Shown here: positions 13,201 through 24,480 of the stretch, in pieces
How the letters are laid out: each line of letters starts with the position of its first letter
How positions within the stretch are numbered: the stretch's first letter is position 1
Assembly: GCA_013400115.1 (NCBI GenBank)
Contig: VXBP01002354.1
Location: forward strand, 992,001-1,056,000
DNA length: 64,000 nucleotides
Reading direction: 5' to 3'
Source: Rhinopomastus cyanomelas
Taxonomy: Eukaryota > Chordata > Aves > Bucerotiformes > Rhinopomastidae
Notes under the pieces: model-generated
What the model was told of the DNA's origin: nothing
What the model saw: only the letters and a program-made list of their open reading frames with translations
Databases searched by the model: none
Made by a program: the position numbers and the translations under genes

Positions 13201-13679
13201 TTGTTGGGAAAAGTGTGAACTAATTTGAGCTCATTACAATTAAATACCATATTCCCAGGATTATGAAATGAAGGTCTTTCCTGGCTTAATTTGCCTCTTG
13301 AAAATGCTGTAGATTAGTCGTGCTCTGTAGCCTAGACGTAGGCACAGCTGAAATAAAGAATTCGCCTTAGGTGGGAAAGTGACTTGTCTATTTGTGTTCA
13401 CTTCTTCGGAGCCGTGTGCATTCATCACTGACACGAGCTGACGTGAACATCGGGGTGTTATATACCCCACAGAACAAAAGGTGTTTGCACCAGCCAGACT
13501 GGATTCACCTTTGGAGGTGGGAGAGCCAGGGCGTTGCCTCGTATGGTTCCGCAAAGGTTAACGTGCACCAGACTCAGATGTGTGATGCGCTTTAAAACTC
13601 TGTGCTCTGTGCCATTCAAGACCTTGAAACCTGACAATGTCTGTGCAAAGCAGGAAAGGACCATCTAGAGATACACATG
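10260..13679. other. Non-repeat stretch (3.4 kb)
   Basis: No gene or repeat is recognised. There is a purine-rich patch with repeated 'ggga' near 11186-11212 and an AT-rich patch near 12775-12815 (with 'attaataatatataatg'). Open frames reach at most 119 codons and none carries a known motif. Confidence 0.5.
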
Positions 13680-13966
13680 AGTGGAGCCAGGCTCTGCTCA
13701 GTGTCATCCAATGATGGGACAAGGGGCAATGGATGTGAGCTGGAACAGAGGAGGTTCCACATCAGTGTGAGAAGGGACTTCTTCCCGGTGAGAGTGACAG
13801 AGCACTGGAAGGGACTGCCTAGGTGGGGGCTCGTGGAGGCTCCTTCTCTGGAGACTTTTAAAACCTGCCTGGACATATTCCTATGTGACTGGATCTGTGT
13901 CAGGGGGATTGGACTGGATGGTCTTTTGAGGTCCCTTCCAATCCCTAATGTTCTGTGGTTCTGTGG
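13680..13966 (+). mobile_element. CR1 LINE fragment, tail type A
   Basis: Plus-strand 3' part of CR1 ending in 'ccaatccctaatgttctgtg' and two 'ttctgtgg' units. An open frame (13677-13970) still encodes the ORF2 C-terminal region, with GNGCELEQRRFHISVRRDFF followed by an RVTEHWKGLPR block. Its persistence suggests a modestly diverged copy. 5'-truncated at 13680. Confidence 0.93.
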
Positions 13967-15340
13967 TTAACTTTCTGTTAAGTCCTTCTGAGTTTTCTGT
14001 TTAGTTCCACAAGATTCCTTTTGTGTAGTTCAAGTAGTTACCACTGATCCTGGTGGAAATCGGGATGGCCAGTTTCAGCAGCTCTCATCAGTTCCTCAAG
14101 AACTTTCAGCCAGGCTGTGCCAAAACGCAGAGGTAGAACCCAGATCAGCTCTGGGTTTGCTGATGAACAGCTCATGCTAATGTGTTGAAGCCTCATCTGA
14201 ATGCGTTCCACGTGTGTCGGAGAAAGCACTTACGCAAGTACTTGAGAAATGTTTTGGGATGTTGAGGATGTCTTGGGATTTTTTTCTGTTCTTTTTCTCT
14301 TTAAAAATGTTAAGAATCAAGAAAGGGCAAAAGAGGGAAATACTTTCATTCAAGTGATTGATGCTTATAGTTTCTTTGTACGCCAGAATTTTCAAAACAC
14401 TTCTGGCTTCAAAGTAGCAGACAATTGAGGAATTGATTTGGACTCGTAGGTGAGCTCAGAAGAAGAAATGTGTGTGCTGTGGTCAATATTTTAGCTGTAA
14501 TGGGAAATTGAGTATTCCAAAGCTTTCTGAGACCTCTAATGAGCATTTTAGACTTCACTACGGCCAAAAGTAATGTTCTCTAATTCTTGCAAATAAATAT
14601 TTTACTGTTTCTCTTTCCTGATGTGAGTGCTCAGATAATTGAGGCAAAGTGTTGGTGTTTAATCATTGCAATTAATTTTAATTGTAAATGTACCTTTCCA
14701 GAGGAAAAATCATCCAGGGCACCTCTGTGGGTTTTTTTCAGCTGTGAACAGTAAATCCCGATAGTGCCTGAAGCAGTAAAAGCAAACAACGACAGACATC
14801 CCATAATTGTTGATTTAGGGTACATTAAAGTTGAATAAACTCTTAATGAGTAAGAAATAAACTCCAGTGAGTAACTTATTAATCTTATTTTAAGAAAGTA
14901 AAAACAACCCAACGGTGTGGTAGGTTTCAGCAGCAGCGATGGTAAGGCTTGTGTCGCCAAGAGTGTGGGGAGAGCTGTGCGTAACGGGGTGGGAGGTCGC
15001 CTGGAAGCGGAAGGATTTGGCACACAGTGCTGCGCTTCAGACAGTGCAGGAAGCTGCTAACTGAGCGTTCACGTGTGGTTGGAGGGTCCTAGCTGGTGCT
15101 CTGCGGTGTGCGCTTGCTCCCCGCGGTGACGCTTGAAGGTCAGACCCAAGGATCTCCAGCCTCACCAAGGAGGCTGAGGAGAAAATAGTTGTTGCCATGG
15201 TTCATGTGTAGCCCCAGGGCTCTGTGTGTGGGTAGTCATGCTAACCTGATGCTCAGCAAATTTGGGGAGAAAACATCATTAATTGTTTAATGTTCTTTTT
15301 TGAGGACACTGGTGACCTTGCAGTAAAGCTCAATGAAAAT
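13967..15340. other. Non-repeat DNA
   Basis: No repeat is recognised. A 130-codon minus frame at 14631-15023 has low-complexity, leucine/threonine-rich content and no known domain, and I treat it as chance. Confidence 0.5.
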
Positions 15341-15390
15341 CCTGGTACGTGATCTCTAAGGTCCCTGCCAACCTTTGCAATGCTGTGATT
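15341..15390 (+). mobile_element. CR1-like 3' tail (short)
   Basis: 'gatctctaaggtccctgcca' followed by a 'tgctgtgatt' ending matches the terminal ~50 bp of CR1. Only the extreme 3' end is present, which is typical of severe 5' truncation. Subfamily unclear. Confidence 0.6.
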
Positions 15391-15405
15391 GGCTTAGTGG
15401 TTTGG

Positions 15406-15474
15406 GGTTGTAGGGCAGTGGTTGGACTTGATGATCTTGAAGGTCTTTCCCAACTCTGATGTTTCCGTGATTCT
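15406..15474 (+). mobile_element. CR1 3' tail (short), different subfamily
   Basis: 'ggttggacttgatgatcttg' then 'aggtctttcccaactctgat' and a 'gtgattct' end. It lies only ~15 bp after the previous tail but has a different diagnostic sequence, so it appears to be a separate insertion rather than a duplication. Confidence 0.75.
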
Positions 15475-15622
15475 CTAGAACTGTTCACTTTTCCTCCAGC
15501 AAAATATAGCAAATGTAGGCATTTAGGGCTGTAGTGGTCACCCTTAGAAGCTCCCAAGTGGGGTTTTTGGGGGGAATGCTCATATGTCCAACAGAAAGAC
15601 TTTTTTTCATTGAATTTGCAAT

Positions 15623-15716
15623 GGATTTGATCCTGCTGTGACAGGGGGATTGGACTGGATGATCTTTTGAGGTTCCTTCCAATCCCTAATGGTTCCATGA
15701 TTCTATGAGTCTATGA
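15623..15716 (+). mobile_element. CR1 3' tail, type A
   Basis: Starts near 'gatcctgctgtgacaggggg' and ends 'gattctatgagtctatga', a short octamer-like tail repeat. Only the last ~94 bp of the element remain. Confidence 0.9.
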
Positions 15717-16628
15717 CAATGTGGAGTGCTGCAGGCTGAGCCTGACCTTGTTTTCTACGGAAAGAGTAGAATTTCTGTACCTTTTTTTTGAGCCTGGCTG
15801 TAGGTAGAACATCCCTTGGGCCACTTCTGCTTGGCTCATGCTGCAGTTAACTCAGTGTCATTTCCAGCAGCCTTTTCATTGGTTTAGTATCAGAAGCAGT
15901 GTTGGGCACAGAAGAGAAAGACCCAGAACCTAGAGGGGGAAGAGGCAGCCGGAGTGTGCAGTGCTGTTTCATCCCTGAGTCGCTGAAGAAACAGTCTCTC
16001 CTGGTTTCCAGGATACAGCTATCGCGATGTAAACACAAACCCTGGTGCGTTCTGAGCCCAACCTTGCAGAAGGTTCTCTCTAGCCAAAAGATGCCATCGG
16101 CAGAGGTGGGAATGTGTCAACCAAAATGAGATGAGTTGGTGCTTCCCATGTCTGCTTGTTTTCAAAACTCAGAGCACTGAAGCAAACCGTGCTAGTCCTT
16201 AGTCTGCAAACCGAGTAGCCCTTCCTCTGAGCACATCCTGTTGAAACTCGTGCGTTATCTCAAAGACTTGCATGTGACTCAGTTAGATGTGCAGGCAAGA
16301 AAAGCAGATCTGAGACACTACTGACTGAAACTGGTTATCTGCTTTGAGTCTCTGTGTAATCCAACAGAATCCTGTTAGACTGCTAAAGACTCTGGAAGAC
16401 ACGGATGGAGGGGTTCCTGTGTGGCCCTTTGGCTGCTGGCATCCCCTGTGACCTGAGCCCGGTGACTGATTTAGCTTTAAAATGCTGACATTTTACTGGA
16501 ATCTGCCTTGATTTTGCAGAGTAAATTCGGTCACAATCACTGACTTTGGAGAGCTTTGGGACACTTAATTGAAGGTCTTTGTTGGCCTGACAATATTTTT
16601 GCACAGATCTTCTGTTCCTTATTTAGCA
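15717..16628. other. Non-repeat DNA
   Basis: Contains a T-rich run near 15781-15789. No exon, RNA gene or transposon is recognised. Confidence 0.5.
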
Positions 16629-17290
16629 GAAAAGGACCTGGGGGCTCTAACTGACAGGTGGCTGAATCTGAGCCAGCAGGGTGCCAATGGCATCTTGGCC
16701 TGGATTAGAAACTGTGTTCAGCAGGAGCTGGGAGGTGATTGTCCCCCTGGACTCAGCACTGGGGAGGCTGCACCTTGAGTACTGGGTCCATCTTTGGGCA
16801 CCTCAGGATGAGGGAAACATCAAGGTGCTGGAGTGAGTGCAGAGGAGGGTGACAAAGCTGGGGAAGGGCCTGGAGAATCAATGTGATGGGAGAGATGGAG
16901 AGAGTTGGGGCTGGTTAGTTTGAGGAAGAGGAGGGTGAGGGGAGACCTCATTGCTCTCTGTGACTATCTGAAAGGACCCTGCAGAGATGCTGGTGCTGGG
17001 CTCTTCTCACAGGGAATTAGTGACAGAACCAGAGGGAAGGGCTTCAAGCTTCCACAGGGGAGGGTTAGACTGACCATCAGGAAGAGATTCTTCCTGGAGA
17101 AAGTGGTCAAGCACTGGACTGGGCTTCCCAGGGTGGGGGTTGAGTCTCTGTCTCTGCATGTGTTTAGAAGTCACTCAGATGTAGTGTTGGGGAATGTGGT
17201 TTAGAGGTGACCTTGTAGAGTAGGGCTGATGGTTGGACTCTGTGATCCCAGGGGTCTTTTCCAACCTGAATGATTCTATGATTTCCATGA
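16629..17290 (+). mobile_element. CR1 LINE copy, tail type B, ~660 bp
   Basis: Plus-strand CR1 starting in the reverse-transcriptase thumb ('aaaggacctgggggct') and running to a tail reading 'gatcccaggggtcttttcca' and 'gattctatga'. A frame at 16569-16778 keeps EKDLGALTD and QGANGILAWIRNC. Another at 16905-17204 keeps the C-terminal LRKRRVRGDLIALCDYLKG and LPQGRVRLTIRKRFF blocks. A frame break between them shows it is dead. It belongs to the same subfamily as 33511-34044, 49545-49803 and 55747-56531. Confidence 0.93.
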
Positions 17291-17333
17291 TTTTTGTACA
17301 GATATTTGTTAAAATCACAGTATAACAAATATT

Positions 17334-17364
17334 TAGATAGGTAGATAGGTAGACAGATGGATGG
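17334..17364. repeat. GATA/TAGG-type microsatellite
   Basis: Short imperfect tetranucleotide array (tagatag-gtagatag-gtagacag-atgg) 44 bp downstream of a CR1 tail. Tail microsatellites of LINEs often seed such arrays, but the unit differs from the CR1 octamer. Confidence 0.8.
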
Positions 17365-17825
17365 GGGATTTTATATATTTATATATGAGCCATGGACCTG
17401 CAGAAAGGTTTCTTCCACGTTCAGGCTTAATGTAGACTTCAAAACTGGAGGGAATGTTTCATGAGCATTAGCAGGTACTTCTGAAACAAAGAGAGGTAGA
17501 CAGGAGGAAAAGACCCTTAGGGACCTGATGCTCACTTCTTGTCACTGGCCAGTCATTGAGAATCATTTCCCAGAAAACACCCTTTGTTGTTCAGAAGTCT
17601 TCATCAGGTCTGTAGGTAAGAGATGCTCCAGCCATAGCTCTTCAGGAGAGCTGTCAGCGGTTTCTGAGGCAGGTTCAGGGACGTGCTCAAGCTCCTGCCT
17701 TGCTTCCAGCCCGCTCAGTGCGGGCAGCACAACTGTACGTGGGAGGGCTGTGTAGACCCTGTGAAGCTCTGCAGTTGTGTGTGGGTAGGAGAGCTCGAGG
17801 AGCTGAAAGCAGTGCTGGAGTAAGG
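17365..17825. other. Non-repeat DNA
   Basis: Begins with a short TA-rich stretch (17370-17386). Nothing else is recognised. Confidence 0.5.
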
Positions 17826-17886
17826 AGCGTTTGTAACGCGTGCTCGCGAGTGAGAGAGCTCAGCCGCACGGCTGCGCTGCGGCCAA
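17826..17886. other. Small CpG-dense patch
   Basis: Roughly nine CpGs in 60 bp (gtaacgcgtgctcgcgag, gccgcacggctgcgctgcgg). It is isolated in CpG-poor DNA. Possible regulatory spot, but unsupported by any neighbouring gene start I can recognise. Confidence 0.35.
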
Positions 17887-20273
17887 AATGGTATTTCAAT
17901 GAAATATCAATTACGGATTTGTTTGAAAGATGAATGTTGTGGTATTTAAACTGGGTAAGAGGCATATGAATCTGGACTGCAGAAAAGGTCTGAAGTCCTG
18001 GGTTGCCACATTTACAGTGAATAAAAACTGCAAGTAAAATCTCTTGAGAGCAAGAGAACTCATCTCTCTGTCAAAGGTGAGTCAATACCATCGCAGCGTG
18101 ATACGTGTTTGAGGACCTTGAGATGTTCCTCTCTGGAAAAGCTCACATAATACCTTGTCTTCGAGTGAACTGCAGTCAAGCTTGCATCAAAGATAATTAC
18201 CTGTCATTTTAAACAGATTCTCTTCAGCACAGATCAGCTGTGCAGTGGCTAATCCTCTCCAGGAACTCTATTCCGCACATCACCATTTGTTCTGGCAAAC
18301 GCTTGAGAACTCTGGTCAGAATGAGCTCCGAAGGTAATTGCCTAATGTAGGAGAAGGTTCCACCTAGTGCCCTTCCTAATCTTCTGTTCTCACCGTGAAG
18401 GCTCAAATACTTTCTCAAATCACGGGGTCTAGCAGTGCTCTCAGAATTGTTGCCCTTCCCTGCATCTCCCTGCGTGCCCTGCACCTCCGGCACAGCTGTG
18501 AGCAGCATGTGTCCTTTGAGAAGCCTCTGCTCGGGAGAGGGTTTGCAGCATCTTGGCAGATGTCGTGTTGTGGGGTTTGGGTTCCTTCAGAGCTCTGCAG
18601 AGACTGCTGAAGCACTTAAAAGCAGCGTTGTTGGGATTCTAACCGCACAAAGCACACAGCGGCTGGGGGTTGCGGCTTCAGCGCAGGAATCCTCCCCCCC
18701 CTCTTCACCAGGTCTGCTGTCCGCTAGCACTGGTGCTGGCAGGAAATGTTACCGGTGCTTTGCGTTTCAGCTGCAGACCCTGAGAGCTCTGACCCCTGGT
18801 GCTGGCCAGCTGGTGCTGGTGTTGTGCAGCCAGCCACTCGTGCCTGGCCACCTGATCTGCAGGACGGTGAAACTGCCTGCTCTTTTCTGACCCGAATGGA
18901 CAAAACCAGCGCCGAAAGGAAACGGCAGCAAGGAGCAGTGTTTCTTCCTAGCTCATTTGAAAGGTGGCAGGTGTGGAGTAGTGGGTCTCACAGAGATGGG
19001 AGGAGTTAAGGCTTTAATTTGTGGCTGTTTTTGCCTTTAATAAGGGTTATTCTAATGAGGCTAAACCTTGACTTTCTGATGATGAATTTAGGGTGAACTT
19101 AGAGCAGATGTAACTAGAAGTTAAATAGACGTAGCCAGAAGGAAAAGAAGGCCAAAAGGTGTCACTGCCTGAAGTACCAAGGCATGATGCCTCGTGGCAG
19201 GTTGGTTTTCACGATGTGTAGTTGGGTTTTAAATCAGTACAGGAGAACTGTATCATGCCAGTGGGGTGTCTGTGCTTTGTGCTTGAGGCTGTATTTGTGT
19301 CTCAGGCAGGTTACTTGTGCTCTGTGGGACCCTGCAGAAGTTATCATGAGTGCATACGTAAGAATTTGAACCAGTGGGGAGCAGGAGTGTGTTTCCTGGG
19401 CTCCTCTGCTGCGTGTCCAGTTGTAGGGCTCTGTTTGCTCATCTGTGAGCTTCTAACAGCATCCACAGGCTCTGCCTTTTGAATCTGCAAACTGCAGTTC
19501 CCTTTATCATGTAAGTCACTGCCTGTCTGTCCGGGTGCTCGCCGACTGTGTTCTGACAGCACAACAAAGCCCACGAAGGGAAGTGAGCGCTGCCCTCTCC
19601 ACCCTTGGCCAAAGCCACATTAGGCATTAAAGCTGCTTAAGGGGGGCATGCATCCATCCAGTGGGCTTTGTGTTTTGGAAAGCCAGGGTGTTGAAGTCCC
19701 AGGTTCAGCATGGCTTAATTGCAGAGTCAGGAAGGAAGGAAGGAAGAAGAGGTGGAGCAGGCAGTGATGAGGAAAAGGATTGATTTAAAAGGCTGCTGCA
19801 TAAATTATTGGAAATTGCTGTGGGTTCTCATTAGGATACACTGTGAATGAGGAGCTGGCCTCATCTTTACTGGACTCACATCTTTGCTATTTCAGTACGA
19901 AGCACACGTCACTTAAATAACAACCGTTCCCGTTTCCCCCTCAGTACTACAACTGAAAGAGGTGAACTGGAGCAGAAGCCATTCAATATTTTCTGTTTGT
20001 GAAGAGCATCTCAGGTCTTCCACTGCTGGAGCAGAAGTATTTTGTAGTCATGACAGATCATCTGTCCCCTTTGCTCTAACTGGGGCAGAACTGGGAACAA
20101 AAGCTATTTGGGTGAACACTGAAGTCTCGGAGCTGGTTCCCTGTCTGGTTCCAACAAGCTCCTGGGCTAGTGGAACAGAATTCATTGCTTATTCTTTGGC
20201 AGCAAACTGCTCCAGAAACACGCCTCCCCAAAAGGCTCTGGGAACTTCTATAGGTTGGATGCCCAGGGGACGT
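17887..20273. other. Non-repeat DNA
   Basis: Contains a short (GGAA)n run at 19729-19750 and a 151-codon plus-strand frame at 18435-18890, which is Ser/Leu/Ala-rich with no known domain. Frames also open on the minus strand in the same place, so I do not call a gene. Confidence 0.5.
19729..19750. repeat. (GGAA)n microsatellite
   Basis: About four to five tandem GGAA units followed by 'gaagaaga'. Short purine-strand simple repeat. Confidence 0.8.
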
Positions 20274-20320
20274 GTTGGAACAGGGTGATCTTTAAGCTCC
20301 CTTAACCCAGGCTATTCTGT
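20274..20320 (+). mobile_element. Probable degraded CR1 3' tail
   Basis: 'gggtgatctttaagctccct' followed by 'taacccaggctattctgt' resembles a CR1 tail ending in 'gtcccttccaacccaggc' plus 'attctgt'. It is short and diverged, so the call is tentative. Confidence 0.5.
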
Positions 20321-23300
20321 TTCTTTAAAGAAGTCCAGGGGTATCCACGTTGGTGCACAGCCTCCTTCTGCTGCCTTGATCCAGCAGTCCTGAGCCAGAA
20401 GCACAGTGTAGACTCTTCTGTGGAGCATCTTGCGATGCCAGCAAAGGCTGGAAGTGCAGAGCTGTGGTTGTGTTTGAGTGACTAGCTGAGGGATTTCTTC
20501 CAAGTAAATGTGGATCTACAGATCCAACATAGTAAACAGTTGACCTTGAGAAAGTAAAGTAATGACTAGTGTTAGAAAACAGCAAAAGAGCAGAAGAGAG
20601 AGCTGAGAGTAGAACAAAATACAAAAGAAATCTCAGTTCTCAGCTTTCTTCATCGCTCTTTCATCGTTGCCTCTACTCTGTAGAATGGTAACGTAGTTAG
20701 CTAGGTACAAATACCAGGTCGTTCTGGCTTTACAGGACCCTGTTTTAAGTGCTATTATCTTACATTTTGTTCTTTCAATGCTGTTAAATAGAACTGGTCT
20801 ATTGTCTGGAAGGACGCAGAGCGAGTCTGGTATTTTTCTGGTTAGCATTTGTGAATGCTAAGGATGTTCAAGGAAACCATCTGAATGTCAGTCATCTGTT
20901 CAAAGTTAAATTTCTTGTTTCAAAATGTGGCAGGAGAACAACCTGATGTTTATGTAACTAACTTCAAGAAAATGGGATGGGGAAAGCAAAGATAAGGGGG
21001 AGAGAATTGTTATTGCCAGCAATGGGTTGCTTTCTGTATATAGCATTATCTGGAGTCTCCTGCAGTGCAGAGAACGGGGAAAAAACCTCTGAAGTTCTAA
21101 TCTTACCTGTTGCTACTTTCTCTGCAGATGTTAAACTGAGATTCACTCTGGTCTGTCATCTTCTTTCAAGCCCAGAAGCTCCTATCTTGTATTTTCCAGG
21201 GCTTATTTCAACCTATTGCTCTATGGTCTTGAAATAGGCCACCCACTCCATCTGAAGTTGGTGAAACAGTTACTGAAGTCTTGTAGTTATGGAGGAAGAG
21301 GAGCAGAATGGGTTGTCTGCTGTTTAACCCATCCTGCTAACCCATGGCTTATCAGCTGTTAACCCATCCTGGGTTATCAGACCGTTGTCTTGCTCTGGCC
21401 TATTCCAATGTTTTCAGTAGTTCTCTAAAATGCTCAGTCTCAGAGAAGTTTATGAAACATTCAGTTGACAACATTAGGGATTTCAGTAGAACAAACTTCA
21501 TTTCTACAAGATAAAACCCACCCAGGCTCCAGCTTTAAACAGTGCTGGTAGGAGAACACCTGTCCCGTTGTGCACATGGTAAGCAGTAGGAAAGTATTTC
21601 TGTGAGTGACCTGCTAATTATCTACTAAACATCTGCTAAACTTCATCCAGCCCGAAATCTTTCACGCGGCTCTGCTCTGACAAGAGCTTTGCCTTTTGTG
21701 CTGCTTTTAACATAATCCAATACAAAGTCTTGAAATGCAGTGCAGCCTCTGGAAAGGAAAAGTGTTTTGAGCAAAATGGGTTATAGAAGTGTTTTTGTGG
21801 GATTTAATTTGTAATCGTTGCAAAGACTTAACAGAAATGTTTCCTGCTGTGATAGATCATTTAAATGTTGTGATATCAGAGGCAGTTGAGTGATGTACAG
21901 AGAGTACAAATGTATTAGCTGCTGCCTGGTACAAAGTTATGCTCCAGCCTGGGTGCTGGCGAACCTGTGCACTGAGTGAGGGCAAAGGGAAAGCCCAGCG
22001 AGCTCTGAAGTCCCAGCTTTTTCTGCTCTACATTCTAACCTCACAGACATGCTGCAGTAGAGCAGCTTGTTTGAGTTTTCTTTAAAATCTGACTTCACTG
22101 GGACAGCCAAGTGCCCATGTGCTCGAGAGGGTGCTTCACCCTTTTGCTGCTGGGCGGGACGTGAGCTTGGGAAGTAGTGAACATTGTTGTGGGAACCAGT
22201 GACTACTACATGTCAGAAGTCGTCGCTCCTCGTTGGTTTTCTGGAAGATCTTGATCCTAATGAGGTTTGGTGCCACCATGAAAGTGAGGTACAGCACTGG
22301 ATGGTTTTAAACTGATAGAACCATTTTTAGAGCACAGATCAAGTAGTATTCTTATGTTCTGCCTTGGAAGAGGTTCTTGTGGCTGAAGTTGGGTGAAACG
22401 ACTCCTAGCACAAATGCATGTTGCCAGTAGTTCTCAGTACCTCAAGTATTGTTTTCTTTCTGGCTACCCCAGGCACGCTGAGTCCTCGTCACCCCCTCTC
22501 TCCCAGCAATACTCTGGTGACTGCAGTGAAGCAGAACCCAAATTGCCTGCTTAAATGAAAAATCACTCATGCAACAAAGCACAGTATCGGGCCTCCGTCC
22601 TCATGAAGGATCTTTCACTTGGTTGGCTGATGGGGTATTTTTTTCCCGTCGGTTTCCATTTCGTTTTCATTCGTTCATACCTCGGCTCAGCATATTAATG
22701 AAGATGCGCCCTAGCGAACCAAAGGATGCTCACGTACCTACACCCCCAAGCTGATCTACCACTGCTCCGTGGTGTTTGCAGTAGTGACTGCTAACCCAAA
22801 GCAGCATTGCGCTGCTGGGTCACATGTGCTTTCTGTGTCTCATGAAATCCTGCCCTGGCTCTCTGGGGCTGTGCTCATGATGCTCCCACTGCTGTTCTGT
22901 CCAAGAAGTCCTTATGAAGTCAACCATCTTGCTTCCTTTCCCTCTATCCCATCCCATTTCCAGGAGTGAAAGGGTAGAGTCACCTGCAAGGATGTTAACC
23001 GTGGTAGAGTCTTGTTAGCAGGTTCTAAAGGTGTCCAAGGGTTGAGCTGGACAACTGGGAAACCTCAGGACTATGGACGTGCTGTTGTTGCAGGGGAGCC
23101 AGTCCCATCCTGTCGTACTCTGTGACAGTAGAGAGTCACAGAGAGACAGAATTAGCAAGGGAAGCTCACTGGGAAAGTTTTTGCTTTGAAAAGAAAATAA
23201 CACAAAACAGCAATTAGCGTTAGTAATTAAGGAGGAGAGGTATTTGACAGGGTTGCCTTGTGTTTAAAGAGTCTGTTCTGAAGGAGTCCAAACACTGAGG

Positions 23301-23383
23301 CAAATCAAGTTTTCTGAAGGCATTACCCATCGTGCTAATTCCCTTTCCTCAGGAAGACCCGACTCACAAGTCCTTTTCAAAGC
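20321..23383. other. Non-repeat stretch (3 kb)
   Basis: No transposon, RNA gene or exon is recognised. No open frame exceeds about 100 codons. At 21320-21380 the phrase 'aacccatcctg' recurs with variations, a minor local repetition. Confidence 0.5.
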
Positions 23384-23459
23384 CTGCGGTGGTGGTGGGA
23401 TTGGAGTGGACGATCTTTCGAGGTCCCTTCCAATCCCTAATGTTCTGTGAGTCTGTGAT
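23384..23459 (+). mobile_element. CR1 3' tail, type A
   Basis: 'ggtggtggtgggattggagt' leads into 'cgaggtcccttccaatccct', 'aatgttctgtg' and 'agtctgtga'. Only the last ~75 bp of the element. Confidence 0.88.
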
Positions 23460-24223
23460 CTAGAGCTCTTCCAGCCCAAAGCGTTCCCCAGTTCTCCAGT
23501 CTTGGTTTGCAGAGAACACCCCGTGTACGTTGTCAAAGCTTAAAGAAAAGCAATTGAATTACTTTCATGCTGAATTAGTGAAGTAAAATTATACTGCGGA
23601 TTGGGAGGAATGGTTAAGAATGACAATGGATTAAAATGTGCCACAGGAAAACTGTTTCCTCCTGAAAACTGAAAGAGAACTCAAAGTTCTTTGAATTTTA
23701 CCTAAAATGACAACTATAATATTTACAATGAGAAAATACAGGGGGGAAAAAAAGCCCTACAAGCAGTAGGTTGGTAATTATGCACTTGCTGGAAACATGC
23801 ACTCTGCATCTTTTAAATTCCCTAATTAAATCCTAATTAGCATGTGCACTAGAGTGTTAATTCTTGCTTTTATTCCTCTAGGGCATCCCTCCACCTTCAG
23901 GAACATAAGCTCGCTCAGATATGTAAAAGATAATTATCAATAAATAGGACTACCACATAGTCTGCTCGTTACCTTCCTTATTTGTTGTGTGCCCGCTAGC
24001 CCAGTGGCCAGCAAAGCTGCAGAGTGTTTTGTCTGGAGTTGTTTCTGGTTTTGTGGGACTGCATTCAGCTTTATCAACAGGGCATCGCAGCGGCACGGGA
24101 CTTGGTCAGCACATTGTCAGGAAATGACAGCACTGGGACAATTTGTGACTGCAAAGTCCAAATTTAACTGCTTGTGTGTTTGAAAACATTTCCCAGAGCC
24201 TAGAAACCTCCGTTGAGAGACTG
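23460..24223. other. Non-repeat, AT-rich DNA
   Basis: By eye AT-rich, with repeated 'cctaatta' words near 23820-23840. No gene or repeat is recognised. Confidence 0.5.
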
Positions 24224-24246
24224 AAAAAAAAAAGGGGGGGGGGGGG
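24224..24246 (+). repeat. A10G13 homopolymer pair
   Basis: Ten A residues (24224-24233) are followed directly by thirteen G residues (24234-24246). The G run can form a G-quadruplex only as slipped or intermolecular structures. Such tracts are mutation- and assembly-prone. Confidence 0.9.
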
Positions 24247-24359
24247 AACAATAGCCTGATTTTAAATGGGCAGTTCCCTGTTATACAGGTCTCCTGGTCA
24301 TTTGTGTTCTCATGCCAGCATTCCACCTTCCATACTGCTTGAACCTCCTACTGCCTGGA

Positions 24360-24480
24360 CCTTCTGTGGAACCTGCTCTAGGTGAACCTGCTCTAGGTGA
24401 ACCTGCCCTGGGAGAGGAGTGGGGGTCAATGATCTCCAGAGGCCCCTTCTAAACCCCACCAGTCAGAGGCTCTGTGACTG
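24360..24480 (+). mobile_element. CR1 3' fragment with internal 15-bp triplication
   Basis: Degraded CR1 tail: 'ggtcaatgatctccagaggc' and 'cccttctaaacccc', then 'ctctgtgactg'. Upstream of the tail the 15-bp block starting 'gaacctgctctaggt' occurs at 24369-24383 and 24384-24398, with a variant at 24399-24413. The normal element has this block once. Confidence 0.7.
24369..24413 (+). repeat. 15-bp tandem triplication
   Basis: Two identical units (gaacctgctctaggt) plus a third with three substitutions (gaacctgccctggga). It lies inside the CR1 tail and was probably produced by replication slippage. Confidence 0.88.

Noticed and set aside
18435..18890. 151-codon plus frame
   Set aside because: Low-complexity Ser/Leu/Ala content, no domain, antisense frames also open.
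21320..21375. Repeated 'aacccatcctg' phrases
   Set aside because: Only two to three irregular copies without constant spacing; not a convincing tandem array.
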